Positions 1 to 14,440 of a DNA stretch of 64,000 nucleotides are shown here, piece by piece (the stretch's first letter is position 1; the number at the start of each line of letters is the position of its first letter). Under the pieces are notes generated by a model. It did no database searches. It saw only the letters and a list, made by a program, of their open reading frames with translations, and had not been told where the DNA came from. The stretch spans positions 3,635,501 through 3,699,500 of the forward strand of contig JBBPUQ010000007.1 of assembly GCA_038501195.1 (NCBI GenBank), written 5' to 3'. Source of the DNA: Nemania diffusa. Lineage: Eukaryota > Ascomycota > Sordariomycetes > Xylariales > Xylariaceae. Both the position numbers and the translations under genes were made by a program.

Positions 1-2709
1 TAAAAATATTTAAATTAAAATAAGTTTAATTTTTATAAAAATATTTAAATATTAATTTTAATAATAAAATTTTTAAAGCTAATATTAATTTAAGTTTTAT
101 ATATAAAAAGTTTTATAATAAAGTTATTAAAATTATTTATAATTATTAACAATTATTTAAATAAAATTAAAAAAATTAAACTTTAAATATAGTTAATTTT
201 AAAAAAAGCTTTTATTTTAATAATAAATTTAATAAAATTAAAAAAAAAACTAAGTTTTTTTAAAATAATAAATATAAAAAGTTAATTAATAATTAAAAAA
301 AAATATATTAAAACAATAATATTTGTTTTAGTTATAAAAAAAAATATATATAATTAAATAATATTTTAAAAAAAATAATATATTAGCTATTTAAAAAATA
401 AAAAATTATAATAAATTAAAATTTAATAAATTTTTTAATTTTAAAAATTTAAAAAATAAATAAAATTAATAAAAGTTTTTATATTAATTTAAATATTTAT
501 TATAATTAATTTAAATAATTTAAATAATTTATTAAGTTTTTTTTAAATTATATAAATATAAATTAATAAAATTAATATTATAATTATTATTTTATATAAT
601 ATTAAAATTTAAATTAATTTATTAATTAATTAATAATTAATTAAAAAAGTTAAATATTAATTTAAAACTAAAATTATTAAACTAAAAAAACTAATATTAT
701 TAATTAATTATAATAATAAAATAATTAATAAAATAAATCAAATATTAAAAATTATTTTAAAAATAAATAAATATTATTTTTTTAATTAAAAGTTAAAATT
801 ATTAATATTAATTATTAAATAATAATTAATTTATATTAGCTATTAAAATAAAATATTTTAATAAACTATTAATATAAATAATTTATATAATTTAATAATA
901 TTTTAGTTTTTATATAATTCTTTTTTATAATTATTATTTTATTAAAAATTAAAACTGAAAAAATTATCGATTTAAAAATTTAATAAAATATAAATCGATA
1001 TAATAAAATAATTAAAAAATAATATTATATTTTATAATAAAATAAAATAAACTTAAAAATAAAAGTTAAATTAAAAAAAAATAATTTTAAATATTATTAT
1101 AAAATGTTATAAAATAATATATTAATTAATAATATAATTTAAAATTTTAAAACTTAAATTATTAATATAAAAGTTATTATTTAATTAAAATAAAACTATA
1201 TAAATAATTTAAATTAAATTTATTAAAAAAAACTTAATATATTTAATAAATTAATTTCGATTTAATATATTATAAAAATATTTAATATTAATTAAACAAT
1301 TAATATTAATATTTTATATAAAAAATAATAAAAAACTTTTAATAATAAATTAATATTATTTTTATTTAATAAAAATTTAAAATATATTAAATTAATAAAA
1401 TAATTAATATTTAAAAAACTAATTTATTTAAAAAGATTTTTTTTTAAAATTTAATTAATTAAAATATTATTATTTTAATTTAATTATAATATAATTTTAA
1501 AATTTAATAATAAATTTAAAAATAATAGTTTTTTATAATATTATATATTAGTTTAATATATTTTTTTTAAAAATAAAAAAATAAAAAAACTATTAAAACT
1601 AAAATTTATTAAATTAAATATAAACTTAAATATAATATTTATTTTATTTATATTTAAATTTTATTTAATTTATAAAAAATTTTATATTAATTTTTAATAA
1701 AAAAACTAATTTTTAAAAAATTAAATTATTTAAATTTTTAATTTTAAAAATATATTATTTAATTATTATAAATTAAAAATATATTTAAAATTTAATATTA
1801 TTAAAACTTTTAATTAATTATTATTAATAGTTAAATTTTATTTTTTAATTATATTTTAAATTAAACTAAAAACTTTTTGTTAAATAATTTTATTATTTAA
1901 TTTAAAAATAAAATTTATATAATAATAAAATTTTATTAATATTTAATTTTATAATTTATTTAATTAATTTATTAATATATATATTAATAATGTTTTAATT
2001 TATTTTAATAAAACTTTAAAATATTAAAAATAATATAAAAAAGTAATATATTATTTATATAAAGTTAATTTTTAAAACAATATTTATAAATTTTATTTTA
2101 AAATTATTATAATTAATTATTTAAATATAATTTTAAAAATTAATTAAAATATTAAAATAAATCTAAAAAAAATTAAAACAATTTTAAATTAAAAATTCGA
2201 AAATTTTAAAATTATAATATTGATTTAATTATTTTTAAAACTTTATAATTTTATAAAAATATTTATTTATTATATTAGTAATATTTTCAAATTATTTATA
2301 TAGTTATTAAAAAAAAATTATAAATAAAAATTAAAATTAAAATAATAAAAAGTTTTTAAAACAATAAAAAAACTAGTTATATTAGTTTTAATATTAACTT
2401 TTTTTTAATTTAAAATTTTAATATATATTAAAATAAATATATTATATAATATAATTAAACAAGCTATTTAATAAAAATAAAAAAACAATAAATAAAAGTT
2501 TATTAATTATTTTTTAAAAATTATAACTTTATATAAATAAATTTATTTAATTTAAAATTAAAAAATATTAATAATAATATAAGCTTTTAAATATTACTAC
2601 TTTAAATTATTAAATATATAATTTTAAATAATTATTAATTATTAAATATTAATTTATTAATTAATTAAAAAAGCTTTTTTAATAAAATAAATTAAATAAA
2701 TAAACTTTT

Positions 2710-3001
2710 TATTAATAAAACTTTTTATATATATATATATATAAAAGTTTAAAATAATTTATAAAGTTTAAAGTTTATTTTTAAGTTTTAAAGTTTTATA
2801 TTAATTTATATATATATTTTATAAAAAAAAATATAATTAAAAAAATTATATATAAAATTTATAAATTTTATAAATTTTATAAATTTTAATAAATTTTTAT
2901 ATTTTTTATTTATTTAATTATTTAATAAAAATTTTAATTTAAGTTTTAATTATATATATTTAATATATATATATAAGTTTTATTAAATTATTAATTTAAT
3001 A
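2710..3001. repeat. LTR 1 (left LTR of outer element)
   Basis: It begins TATTAATAAAAC and shares a run of landmarks with three other copies: the AT alternation, the block around TTTATAAAGTTTAAAGTTT, and the end near ATTATTAATTTAATA. It is about 292 bp, slightly shorter than the other three. Confidence 0.75.
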
Positions 3002-5961
3002 TTAAAGTTTTTTTTTTTATATAGTAATTTTAATTTTAATATTATTTAATTTTTTGTTATTTTTTTTATTATTTAATTAATTTATATATATTTTTATTTA
3101 TATAATTAGTTTATTTATATTAATTAGTTTTTTTAATATTTAATTAAATATTTTTTTTATATAAATATTTATTAAATTATTTTTATTATTAATTTAATAT
3201 ATTTTTATAATTTTATAATTTTTATATATTTTTTAAAATAATATAATATTAATTATAAATTATTTTTTTTATATAGTTTTTAATTTAATTAAATATTTAT
3301 ATAAAAATTTAAAATTAATATATATAATTAATAATATAATTAATAATTTTATTATATAAATAATTTTTAAAAAAATTATATTAAATATAATAATATAATT
3401 AAATTTATTAATTATATTATATAACTTATTTATTAATATATTATATATAATTTGTTTATATTTAATTAAATTTTAATAAATAATATTATTTTTAATTATA
3501 AAAATATTTTTTATACAACTTTTATTAATTAATATAATTATAAATTTAATTTAAAAATTTAAATCTTTATTATTTATAAATATTTTATTAATAAAAATAA
3601 AAATTTTTATATAATTAAAATTTAAAAATATATAATATAATTTTTGTTATATATTATTAATTTGTTATTATATTTATATATTTAATATTTTAATATTATT
3701 TTTTAATACTTTTTAAATTTATATAATAATTAATAAATTATATAATATTTTTAATTAATATATTAATATAATATATATATTATAAACTTATTAAATAATA
3801 TATTACTAAAAATAATTTTTTATATAAAAATTAATAATATATAATTATTTAATTTATTTTTATTAAATAAAAAAAAATTCTATTTTTTTATTTAAATTTT
3901 ATTTTTATTAAATTTAATAAAATATTTAAATATTAATTTTACTTTTGATTTTATATAAAATAATAACTTAGTTTTTTTTTTATATAAAAACTTTTTAAAT
4001 ATAATATTAAAAATATTATTTATTTAAAATTTTATAATTATAAATTTATTAAGTTTTTTTTTAATATATAATAAATATAAATTATATATAAATATTTTTA
4101 TATTTAATTTTTAATAATAATATTTATAATAAATTTTATATTAATATAATTTTAATTTAATTAATTTATATAATAATTATATAATTTAAAATATAATATT
4201 TATTAAATATTTATTTTTTAGTTTTTTTAATAAATAAATATAATTTTTTTAGTTTAATTTATTATATAATTATATATATATTTAAAAAATATTTTATAGT
4301 TTTATATATATATTATAGTTTTAAATTAACAATAGTTTTAAAGTTATAATAAACTATTAATTTATATATTAAATTATTAATATTTATATAAAAATTTAAA
4401 CTTTATTATTATTTTTATAATTTTATATAATTAATTTAAACTTTTTATATAATTTAGTTATTTTATTTTTAATTTTTTATATAAACTTAGTTTAAAATTT
4501 TTTTATTTAATTATATTAGTTTAAATTATATTATATAAATTAAAATATATTTTAAATTATTAATATATTTATTTTAATTATATTTAATTATTTAAAAAAT
4601 ATATTAAATATAATAATTATATTATTTTATTTTAATTATATAACTAAAATATAATTATTAACTTTTTTTAATATAAAATATTAATTGTTAATAATTATAA
4701 ATAACTTTTTTAATTTATTTTTATATTAAAATTATAATTATTTAATAATTTAAAAAAACTTATATAAAAAATTATTTTTTTTATATAATAAATTAAATAT
4801 AGTTTTTTATTAATAATATAGTTTAATTTATATATAATAAAATTTAATTAATTTTTTTATTATATTAACTATAATATTATAATTTTTAATTATAAAAATT
4901 TTATATAATTTTATTTAATTTTTATATTTTTTTTATATTATAATTTTATTTTAAAAAAATAAAAAAAATATTTTATATAATAATGTTAATTTATTTTTAA
5001 TTTATATAGTTTAATTAATATTAATTTTTATATAAATATTTTTTAATATTTTTATAGCTTTTTATATAGCTTTTATTTTTTAAGTAATTTTTAATAAAAA
5101 AAATAAATTATTATTAATTTTAAAATAAATTTTAAAAATTAATAAAATAAATATAAAACTATTTAATTTAATTATATTATTTAAAACTTTTATAATTATT
5201 TATAATATTATTTTTTTATTTATATAATAGCTGATTTTTTTATATAAAATATTAAATATATAATAAAATAATATATATTTTTATTTAATTTTTTCAATAG
5301 TTTAATATATTTTAATAAATATTTTTTTATATAAAGTTTTAACTAATTATATATTATTACAAAATTTTTTAAACAAAAAATTTATATCGAAATTATATAT
5401 AATATAATTAAATAATTTTTAATATATTAACATTTAATATTAATATAATATATTTTAAATATTATATATATTTAAAAACTTTAAAAATTTAATTATTTAA
5501 AATAAAATATTTATATTAATTATATATAAAATTAATTGTTTATTTATTTATATAATATTAATAATAATTTTATAATTAAAATTATATTTATTTTTTAATA
5601 AAAATTTAAATCTTTTTAAAACTTAGTTATATAATTAATAATAATAACAAAATTTTTTAATTTTTTAAAATATTAAAATATTAATATTATTATATTTAAC
5701 TTTTTATAATAGCTTTATAAATTTTTTTATATAAAAATATTTAAATTAATAATATAATTTTTAAAATTTTTGTTTTATAAAATAATTTATAGTTTTTAAT
5801 TAATTAATATTAAAAAATAAATATTTTTATTTTTATATAATTATATTTTATATATTATTAAAATAAATATATAGTTAATTTATATTTTATAATAATAATA
5901 AAAATAAAATTAATATATTTAAAATATAAAATTTAATTAATTTAATTAATATTAAAATTAT

Positions 5962-6269
5962 TATTAATAGAACTTTTTATATATATGTATATAAAAAGAT
6001 TCAAAATAATTTATAAAGTTTAAAGTTTATTTTTAAGTTTTAAAGTTTTGTATTAATTTATATATATATTTTACAAAAAAAAATATAACTAAAAAAATTG
6101 TATATAGATTATTTATATATATATATATATAAAACTTATAAATTTTATAGATTTTAATAAGTTTTTGTATTTTTTATTTATTTAATTATTTAATAAAAAT
6201 TCTAGTTTAAGTTTTAGTTGTATATATTTAATATATATATATAAGTTTTATTAAGTTATTAGTTTAATA
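5962..6269. repeat. LTR 2 (left LTR of inner element)
   Basis: It is a 308-bp direct repeat of 11567-11874. It is preceded by the target duplication ATTAT and followed by internal sequence that matches the sequence after LTR 1. Confidence 0.8.
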
Positions 6270-9200
6270 TTAAAGATTTTTTTTTTTATGCAATAACTTT
6301 AGTTTTAATATTAATTAATTTTTTGTTATTTTTTTTACTGTTTAATTAATTTATATATGTTTTTATTTATATAATTAGTTTATTTGTACTAACTAGTTTT
6401 TTTAATATTTAATTAAGTGCTTTTTTTGTATAAATATTTATTAAGTTATTTTTGTTATTGATTTAATATATTTTTGTAATTTTATAATTTTTATATGTTT
6501 TTTGAAATAATATAATATTAATTATAAGTTGTTTTTTTTATATAGTTTTTAGTTTAATTAAACATTTATATAAAAATTTAAAATTAATATATATAACTAA
6601 TAATATAGTTAATAATTTTATTATATAAATAATTTTTTAAAAAGTTATATTAAATATAATAATATAATTAAATTTATTAATTATATTATATAATTTATTT
6701 GTTAATATATTATATATAACTTATTTATATTTAATTAAATTTTAATAAATAATATTGTTTTTAATTGTAAATATATTTTTTATATAGTTTTTATTAGTTA
6801 ATATAATTATAAATTTAATTTAAAAACTTAAATTTTTGTTATTTATAAATACTTTGTTAATAAAAATGAAAATTTTTATATAATTAAAATTTAAAAATAT
6901 ATAGTATAGTTTTTATTATATATTATTAATTTATTATTATATTTATATATTTAATACTTTAATATTGTTTTTTAATAGTTTTTAAACTTATATAGTAATT
7001 AATAAGTTATATAATGTTTTTAATTAATATATAAATATAATATATATTTTTTAAATTTATTAAATAATATATTATTAAAAATAATTTTTTATATAAAAGT
7101 TAATAGTATATAATTATTTAACTTGTTTTTATTAAATAAAAAAAAATTTTATTTATTTATTTAAATTTTATTTTTGTTAAATTTAATAAAATGTTTAAGT
7201 ATTAATTTTGTTTTTAGTTTTATATAAAATAATAGCTTAGTTTTTTTTTTATATAAAAACTTTTTAAATATAATATTAAAAATATTAATTGTTTAAAATT
7301 TTATAATTGTAAATTTGTTAAGTTTTTTTTTAATATATAACAAATATAAGTTATATATAAATATTTTTATGTTTAATTTTTAGTAGTAATATTTATAATA
7401 AATTTTATATTAATATAATTTTAATTTAATTAATTTATATAATAGTTATATAATTTAAAATATAATGTTTATAAAATATTTGTTTTTTAGTTTTTTTAAT
7501 AAATAAACATAAATTTTTTAGTTTAATTTGTTATATAACTATATATATATTTAAAAAATGTTTTATAGTTTTATATATATACTGTAGTTTTAAATTAACA
7601 ACAGTTTTAAAGCTATAATAAATTTTTAATTTATATATTAAATTGTTAATATTTATATAAAAATTTAAACTTTGTTATTATTTTTATAACTTTGTATAAT
7701 TAATTTAGATTTTTTATATAGTTTAGTTATTTTATTTTTAACTTTTTATATAAATTTAATTTAAAAAATTTTTATTTAATTATATTAGTTTAAGTTATAT
7801 TATATAAACTAAAATATATTTTAAATTATTAATATATTTATTTTAGCTATATTTAATTTTTAAAAAATATATTAAATATAATAATTATATTGTTTTATTT
7901 TAATTGTATAATTAAAATATAATTGTTAATTTTTTTTAATATAAAGTATTAATTGTTAATAAGTATAAATAACTTTTTTAATTTATTTTTGTATTAAAGT
8001 TATAACTATTTAATAGTTTAATAAAAATTATATAAAAAGTTATTTTTTTTATATAATAAATTAAATATAGCTTTTTGTTAATAATATAGTTTAATTTATA
8101 TATAATAAAACTTAGTTAGTTTATTTATTATATTAACTATAATATTATAATTTTTAATTATAAAAATTTTATATAGTTTTATTTAATTTTTATACTTTTT
8201 TTATATTATAATTTTATTTTAAAAAAATAAAAAAAATACTTTATATAATAATATTAGTTTATTTTTAGTTTGTATAACTTAATTAATATTAACTTTTATA
8301 TAAATATTTTTTAATATTTTTACAACTTTTTATATAGTTTTTACTTTTTAAATAATTTTTAGCAAAAAAAATAAGTTGCTATTAATTTTAAAATAAGCTT
8401 TAAAAACTAATAAAATAAATATAAAACTGTTTAATTTAGTTATATTATTTAAAGCTTTTATAACTATTTATAATATTGTTTTTTTATTTATATAATAACT
8501 GATTTTTTTATATAAAATATTAAATATATAATAAAATAATATATATATTTATTTTATTTTTTCAATAGTTTAATATATTTTAACAAATATTTTTTTATAT
8601 AAAGTTTTAACTAATTATATATTATTGCAAAATTTTTTAAATAAAAAATTTATATTAAAATTATATATAATATAATTAAACAGTTTTTAATATATTAAAA
8701 TTTAATATTAATATAATATGTTTTAAATATTATATATATTTAAAAACTTTAAAAATTTAGTTGTTTAAAACAAAATATTTATATTAATTATATATAAAAT
8801 TAGTTGTTTATTAATTTATATAATATTAATAACAATTTTATAATTAAAATTGCATTTATTTTTTAATAAAAATTTAAATTTTTTTAAAGTTTAATTATAT
8901 AATTAATAATAGTAGCAAAACTTTTTAATTTTTTAAAATATTAAAACGTTAATATTATTATATTTAATTTTTTATAATAATTTTATAAGTTTTTTTATAC
9001 AAAAGTGTTTAAATTAATAATATAATTTTTAAAACTTTTATTTTATAAAATAACTTATAATTTTTAATTAGTTAATATTAAAAAATAAATGTTTTTATTT
9101 TTATATAATTAATACTGTTATATTATTTTGTTATATAATTATATTTTATATATTGTTAAAATAAATATATAATTAATTTATATTTTATAATAATAATAAA

Positions 9201-11566
9201 AATAAAGTTAGTATATTTAAAATATAAAATTTAATTAATTTAATTAATATTAAAATTGTTATAATATTTATAATTTTAAAGCTTTTAATACTACTAAATT
9301 AAATTGTTATATTATTTAAAGTTTAGTTTATTTATATAAAAAAGTTTTTTTATATAAAAGTTTTAGTTTAAACTTTTTTAATAGTTAAAACTTTAATTAT
9401 ATTAATATTTTATAAAATATTTTAATATTTTATATTATATTAACTGTTTAAATAAAAATTATTTAATATTAACATTTAATTTTAAATATATATGTTTTTT
9501 TTTATTATATAATAAAAATATATTAAATTTATTAAAAATTAAACTGTTTTATTTTTAGTTTTAAAATTTAAATTGTTATTTAATTTATTATTATATAAAA
9601 AGTTTTTATTATTTTTGTAATTTAGTATAAATATATTATATTTTTTATATAATAAAACTTTTTGCTTTAAAATATTATATATAATAAAATATTGCTTTTT
9701 TGTTTTAGATTTTTTTTATTAACTATAGTTAATAAATTAATAGCTAAATTTTTTACAAATAAAACACTTTTTATTATTTTTGTTATTTTTATTATATAAT
9801 TACTGTAGTTTTTAATAAAAGTTTTTTTTAAAACTATAATTATACAATTGTTTTAAATATTTAATATTATATTATTTGTTAACAAAATAAACATTTGTTA
9901 TATAATAATAGTTTATTTTTTAATTAAAAAAAACTTGTAATATTGTTTGTAAATTAAAAAATAAAGCTTTATATATAAATTTTTAACTAATTAAAACAAG
10001 TTTAAACTTTAATATATTAAAATATATTTATATAACTATTATATAAAATAATATTTTTTTATAATAATTAAGTTTTAAAACATATTATATAAATTAAAAC
10101 TTATTAATTATAGTTTTTAATATTTTAAATATTATTTTTGTTAAATTATTTTGTTTTATTTATACAAAAATAATAATAGTTTAATTAGTTTAATATTAAC
10201 TATAATTAATTGTTATATTAAAATAATTGTTAAATATTATATAAATTTTGTTTTATTTATATATTAAACTAATATAATTAAAATAATATTGTTTAGTTTT
10301 TTTTTTTAATATAAAAAAAAATATTATATAATATTGTTTTTTAATAATTTTAAATTAACAATATATTAAAATAAAAATTTTAACTTTGTTATATAATATA
10401 TTGTATAACTTATTACTATAGTTTTAATTAAATCGTTATATTTTAATAAATATAATAAATTAAACTGTTTTAATTAAATTATTATAAATAATTTAAATAA
10501 AAAAAAATTTATACAATTGATTTTTATATATAAATAAAAGTATAAAATATATAGTAAAAATTTTAAAAATAAATATAAGTTTTTAAATTTTTGTTTATAC
10601 AAAAAAACTAAATATTTAATTATTAGTACTAAATATTATATAATATATTAATATTACTAGTTTTAATATAACTAGCTATAATATTAAAAGATTTGTTTAT
10701 ATAACTAAAAGTTTTAATATATTTACTAATATAAATATTAAAACTGTTTATATAAATATATTGTTATTTAATTTTTTATTGTTATTATTATTACTAAATT
10801 TTTTAAATATATATATAAGCTTGTTATTATATATATTTTTATATATTTTGATTTTTTTGTTGTTTATAACTATTATAACAAATATATATTTAAATATATA
10901 ACTAGTATTTATAAATATAAGTTTTGTTTAATTTTTAAAATTTATTACAAATGTTTATATAAACTGTTTATTTTTAATTTTTAGTTATATATATTTTTTC
11001 AAACATTATATAAAATATATAAACACTTGTACTAAAATAATTAAATTGTTTAAGTTAATAATAATACTTTAATATTTAAAGTTAGTTTTACTTTTTTATT
11101 TAAAAATGTTAATACTACTTTTTTTAGCTATATTTTTATATAAAAATAAATGTAGTTTTTTGTTCGAAAATTTAAAGTAGTTAGTTTTAGCTGCTGTAGC
11201 TGTAGCTGTTGTAACTAATTTTGTTATAAGTTCTAATATAGTTATAAAAAAAAAAAAAGTAAATATAAGTATAAAAAAGTAAATAAATTAGTAAAATAAT
11301 TAAAAAATTAAATATATAAAATAGTTTATAGTTTTGTTAATTTTTATATAAAAATAACTAAATATTACATAAAAAAAGTTTTTAATTTTGCAATAGTTAG
11401 GTTTTTTTGTTTAATAGTTAATTTAACTTTTTTTTTGTTAATTAATACAAATAATAGTTTATTTTTTGTACAAAAAGTAAAAAATCAAATATAAAAGCTA
11501 TTTTATAACTAAGCTTTGCTTTTTTATTTTGTTAATTTATAATTGTGTTTTGTAATTATTAATTAG

Positions 11567-11874
11567 TATTAATAAAACTTTTTATATATATATATATAAA
11601 AAGATTTAGAGTAATTTATAAAATTTAAAGTTTATTTTTAAGTTTTAAAGTTTTATATTAATTTATATATATATTTTACAAAAAAAAGTACAACTAAAAA
11701 AGTTGTACGTAAGTTATTTATATATATATATATATAAAACCTGTAGGTTTTGTAAATTCTAGTGGGTCCTTGTATTTTTTATTTATTTGGTTACTTAATA
11801 AAAGTCTTAGTCCAAGTTCTGGTTATATACATCTAATATATATATATAAGTCCTGTTAAATTATTAGTTTAACA
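11567..11874. repeat. LTR 3 (right LTR of inner element), partly spared from RIP
   Basis: It is the same length as LTR 2. Its second half (about 11735-11860) keeps many C and G bases that are A or T in the other three copies, for example the stretch containing CTAGTGGGTCCTTG. It is therefore the best guide to the ancestral LTR. It ends in AACA and is followed by ATTAT. Confidence 0.8.
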
Positions 11875-14133
11875 ATTATTATAATATTTATAACTTTAAA
11901 GTTTTTAATATTATTAAATTAAATTATTATATTATTTAAAGTTTAATTTATTTATATAAAAAAGTTTTTTTATATAAAAGTTTTAATTTGAACTTTTTTA
12001 ATAATTAAAATTTTAATTATATTAATATTTTATAAAATATTTTAATACTTTATATTATATTAATTATTTAACTAAAAATTATTTAATATTAATATTTAGT
12101 TTTAAATATATATATTTTTTTCTATTATATAATAAAAATATATTAAATTTATTAAAAATTAAACTGTTTTATTTTTAGTTTTAAAATTTAAGTTATTATT
12201 AAATTTATTATTATATAAAAAATTTTTATTACTTTTATAATTTAATATAAATATATTATATTTTTTATATAATAAAACTTTTTATTTTAAAATATTATAT
12301 ATAATAAAATATTGCTTTTTTATTTTCGATTTTTTTTATTAGCTATAATTAATAAATTAATAACTAAACTTTTTATAAATAAAGTATTTTTTATTATTTT
12401 TATTATTTTTATTATATAATTATTATAATTTTTAATAAAAATTTTTTTTAAAACTATAACTATATAATTGTTTTAAATATTTAATATTATATTATTTGTT
12501 AATAAAATAAATATTTATTATATAATAATAGTTTATTTTTTAATTAAAAAAAACTTATAATATTATTTATATATTAAAAAATAAAGTTTTATATATAAAT
12601 TTTTAATTAATTAAAATAAATTTAAATTTAAATATATTAAAATATATTTATATAATTATTATATAAAATAATATTTTTTTATAATAATTAAATTTTAAAA
12701 TATATTATATAAATTAAAACTTATTAATTATAGTTTTTAATATTTTAAATATTGTTTTTATTAAATTGTTTTATTTTATTTATATAAAAGTAATAATAGT
12801 TTAATTAATTTAATATTAATTATAATTAATTATTATATTAAAATAATTATTAAATATTATATAAATTTTATTTTATTTATATATTAAATTAATATAGTTA
12901 AAATAATATTGTTTAGTTTTTTTTTTTAATATAAAAAAAAATATTATATAATATTATTTTTTAAAAATTTCAAGTCGATAATATATCAAAATAAAAATTC
13001 AAGCTTTATTATATAATATATTATATAACTTATTGTTATAGTTTCAATTAAATCGCTATATTTTAATAAATATAATAAATTAAACTTTTTTAATTAAACT
13101 ATTATAAATAATTTAAATAAAAAAAATTTTATATAATTAATTTTTATATATAAATAAAAATATAAAATATATAATAAAAATTTTAGAAATAAATATAAAT
13201 TTTTAAATTTTTATTTATATAAAAAAAATAAATATTTAATTATTTATATTAAATATTAAAATATATATTAATATTATTAGTTTTAATATAATTAATTATA
13301 ATATTAAATAGTTTATTTATATAATTAAAAGTTTTAATATATTTATTAATATAAATATTAAAGCTATTTATATAAATATATTATTATTTAAGTTTTTATT
13401 GTTTTTATTTATATATTTTGATATTTTTATTATTTTTAACAATAATAATAAATTTTTTTTAAAATATATAATTAATATTTACTAATATTAGTTTTATTTA
13501 ATTATTAAAATTTATTATAAATATTTATATAAATTATTTATTTTTAATTTTTAATTATATATAATTTTATAAATATTTTATAAAATATATTATTAATTAT
13601 AAAAATTTAATAAATTAATCGAAATTAATAATTATATTTTAATATTTAAAATCGGTTTATTTTTTTTAAATTTTTATTTAAATATTATAATTTTTAGCTA
13701 TATTTTTATATATAAATTTATTTTTATTATATAAAACTGTTAATTTATTGTTTTAAGTTTATTTAGCTAGTATAATTATAACTACTATAATTATTTTTGT
13801 TATAAATATTAATATAGTTATAAAAAGTAATAAAATAAAAAAAATAAAATAAATAAAATAGTTAAAAATATAAATATATAAAATAGTTTATAATTTTATT
13901 AATTTTTATATAAAAATAATTAAGCTATTATATAAAACTAATTTTAATTTTGCAATAATTAAATCTTTTTTATTTAATAGTTAATTCGATATATTTTCAA
14001 TTAATTAATATAAATAATAATTTATTTTTTATATAAAAAAAAAAAAAAAAATATAAAAGCTATTTTTAATAATAACTAGTTTTTACTTTTTTATTTTATT
14101 AATTTATAATTATATTTTATAATTATTAATTAG

Positions 14134-14440
14134 TATTAATAAAACTTTTTATATATATATATATAAAAAAATTCGAAATAATTTATAAAGTTTAAAATTT
14201 ATTTTCAGATTTTAAAATTTTATATTAATTTATATATATATTTTATAAAACAAAATATAATCAAAAAAGTTATATATAAATTATTTATATATATATATAT
14301 ATAAAATTTATAAATTTTATAAATTTTAATAAGTTTTTATATTTTTTATTTATTTAATTATTTAATAAAAGTTTTAATTTAAGTTTTAATTATATATATT
14401 TAATATATATATATAAGTTTTATTAAGTTATTAGTTTATA
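14134..14440. repeat. LTR 4 (right LTR of outer element)
   Basis: It is about 307 bp, starts TATTAATAAAAC like LTRs 1 and 3, and ends near TTATTAGTTTATA. It is preceded by the same internal end sequence (AATTATTAATTAG) that precedes LTR 3. Confidence 0.75.

Larger units (their letters stand above)
5962..11874. mobile_element. Inner full-length LTR retrotransposon, nested, RIP-degraded
   Basis: The 5913-bp element has direct terminal repeats of 308 bp at each end (5962-6269 and 11567-11874). It is flanked by a perfect 5-bp direct repeat ATTAT (5957-5961 and 11875-11879), the usual target-site duplication of an LTR retrotransposon. The right LTR still ends in CA; the left end begins TA, as expected if the canonical TG was mutated by RIP. 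The equivalent unoccupied point inside the inner copy itself, around 9250-9270, reads ATTGT followed by TATAATATT, which confirms where the insertion happened. Residual C and G are clearly more frequent than in the outer copy. Coding capacity is gone. Its transcription direction is not determined. Confidence 0.85.
2710..14440. mobile_element. Outer LTR retrotransposon copy, split by a nested copy
   Basis: LTR-like sequence at 2710-3001 is followed by internal sequence to 5961. The matching other end of the internal sequence resumes at 11875 and runs to an LTR at 14134-14440. The internal part 3002-5961 matches 6270 to about 9255, and 11875-14133 matches about 9256-11566, so the two halves add up to one element of the same family as the copy nested in it. 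Putative target duplications beside the outer LTRs are CTTTT (2705-2709) and ATTTT (14441-14445), four of five matching. RIP has gone further here than in the inner copy. No reverse transcriptase or gag frame survives, so Gypsy or Copia cannot be decided. Confidence 0.8.
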
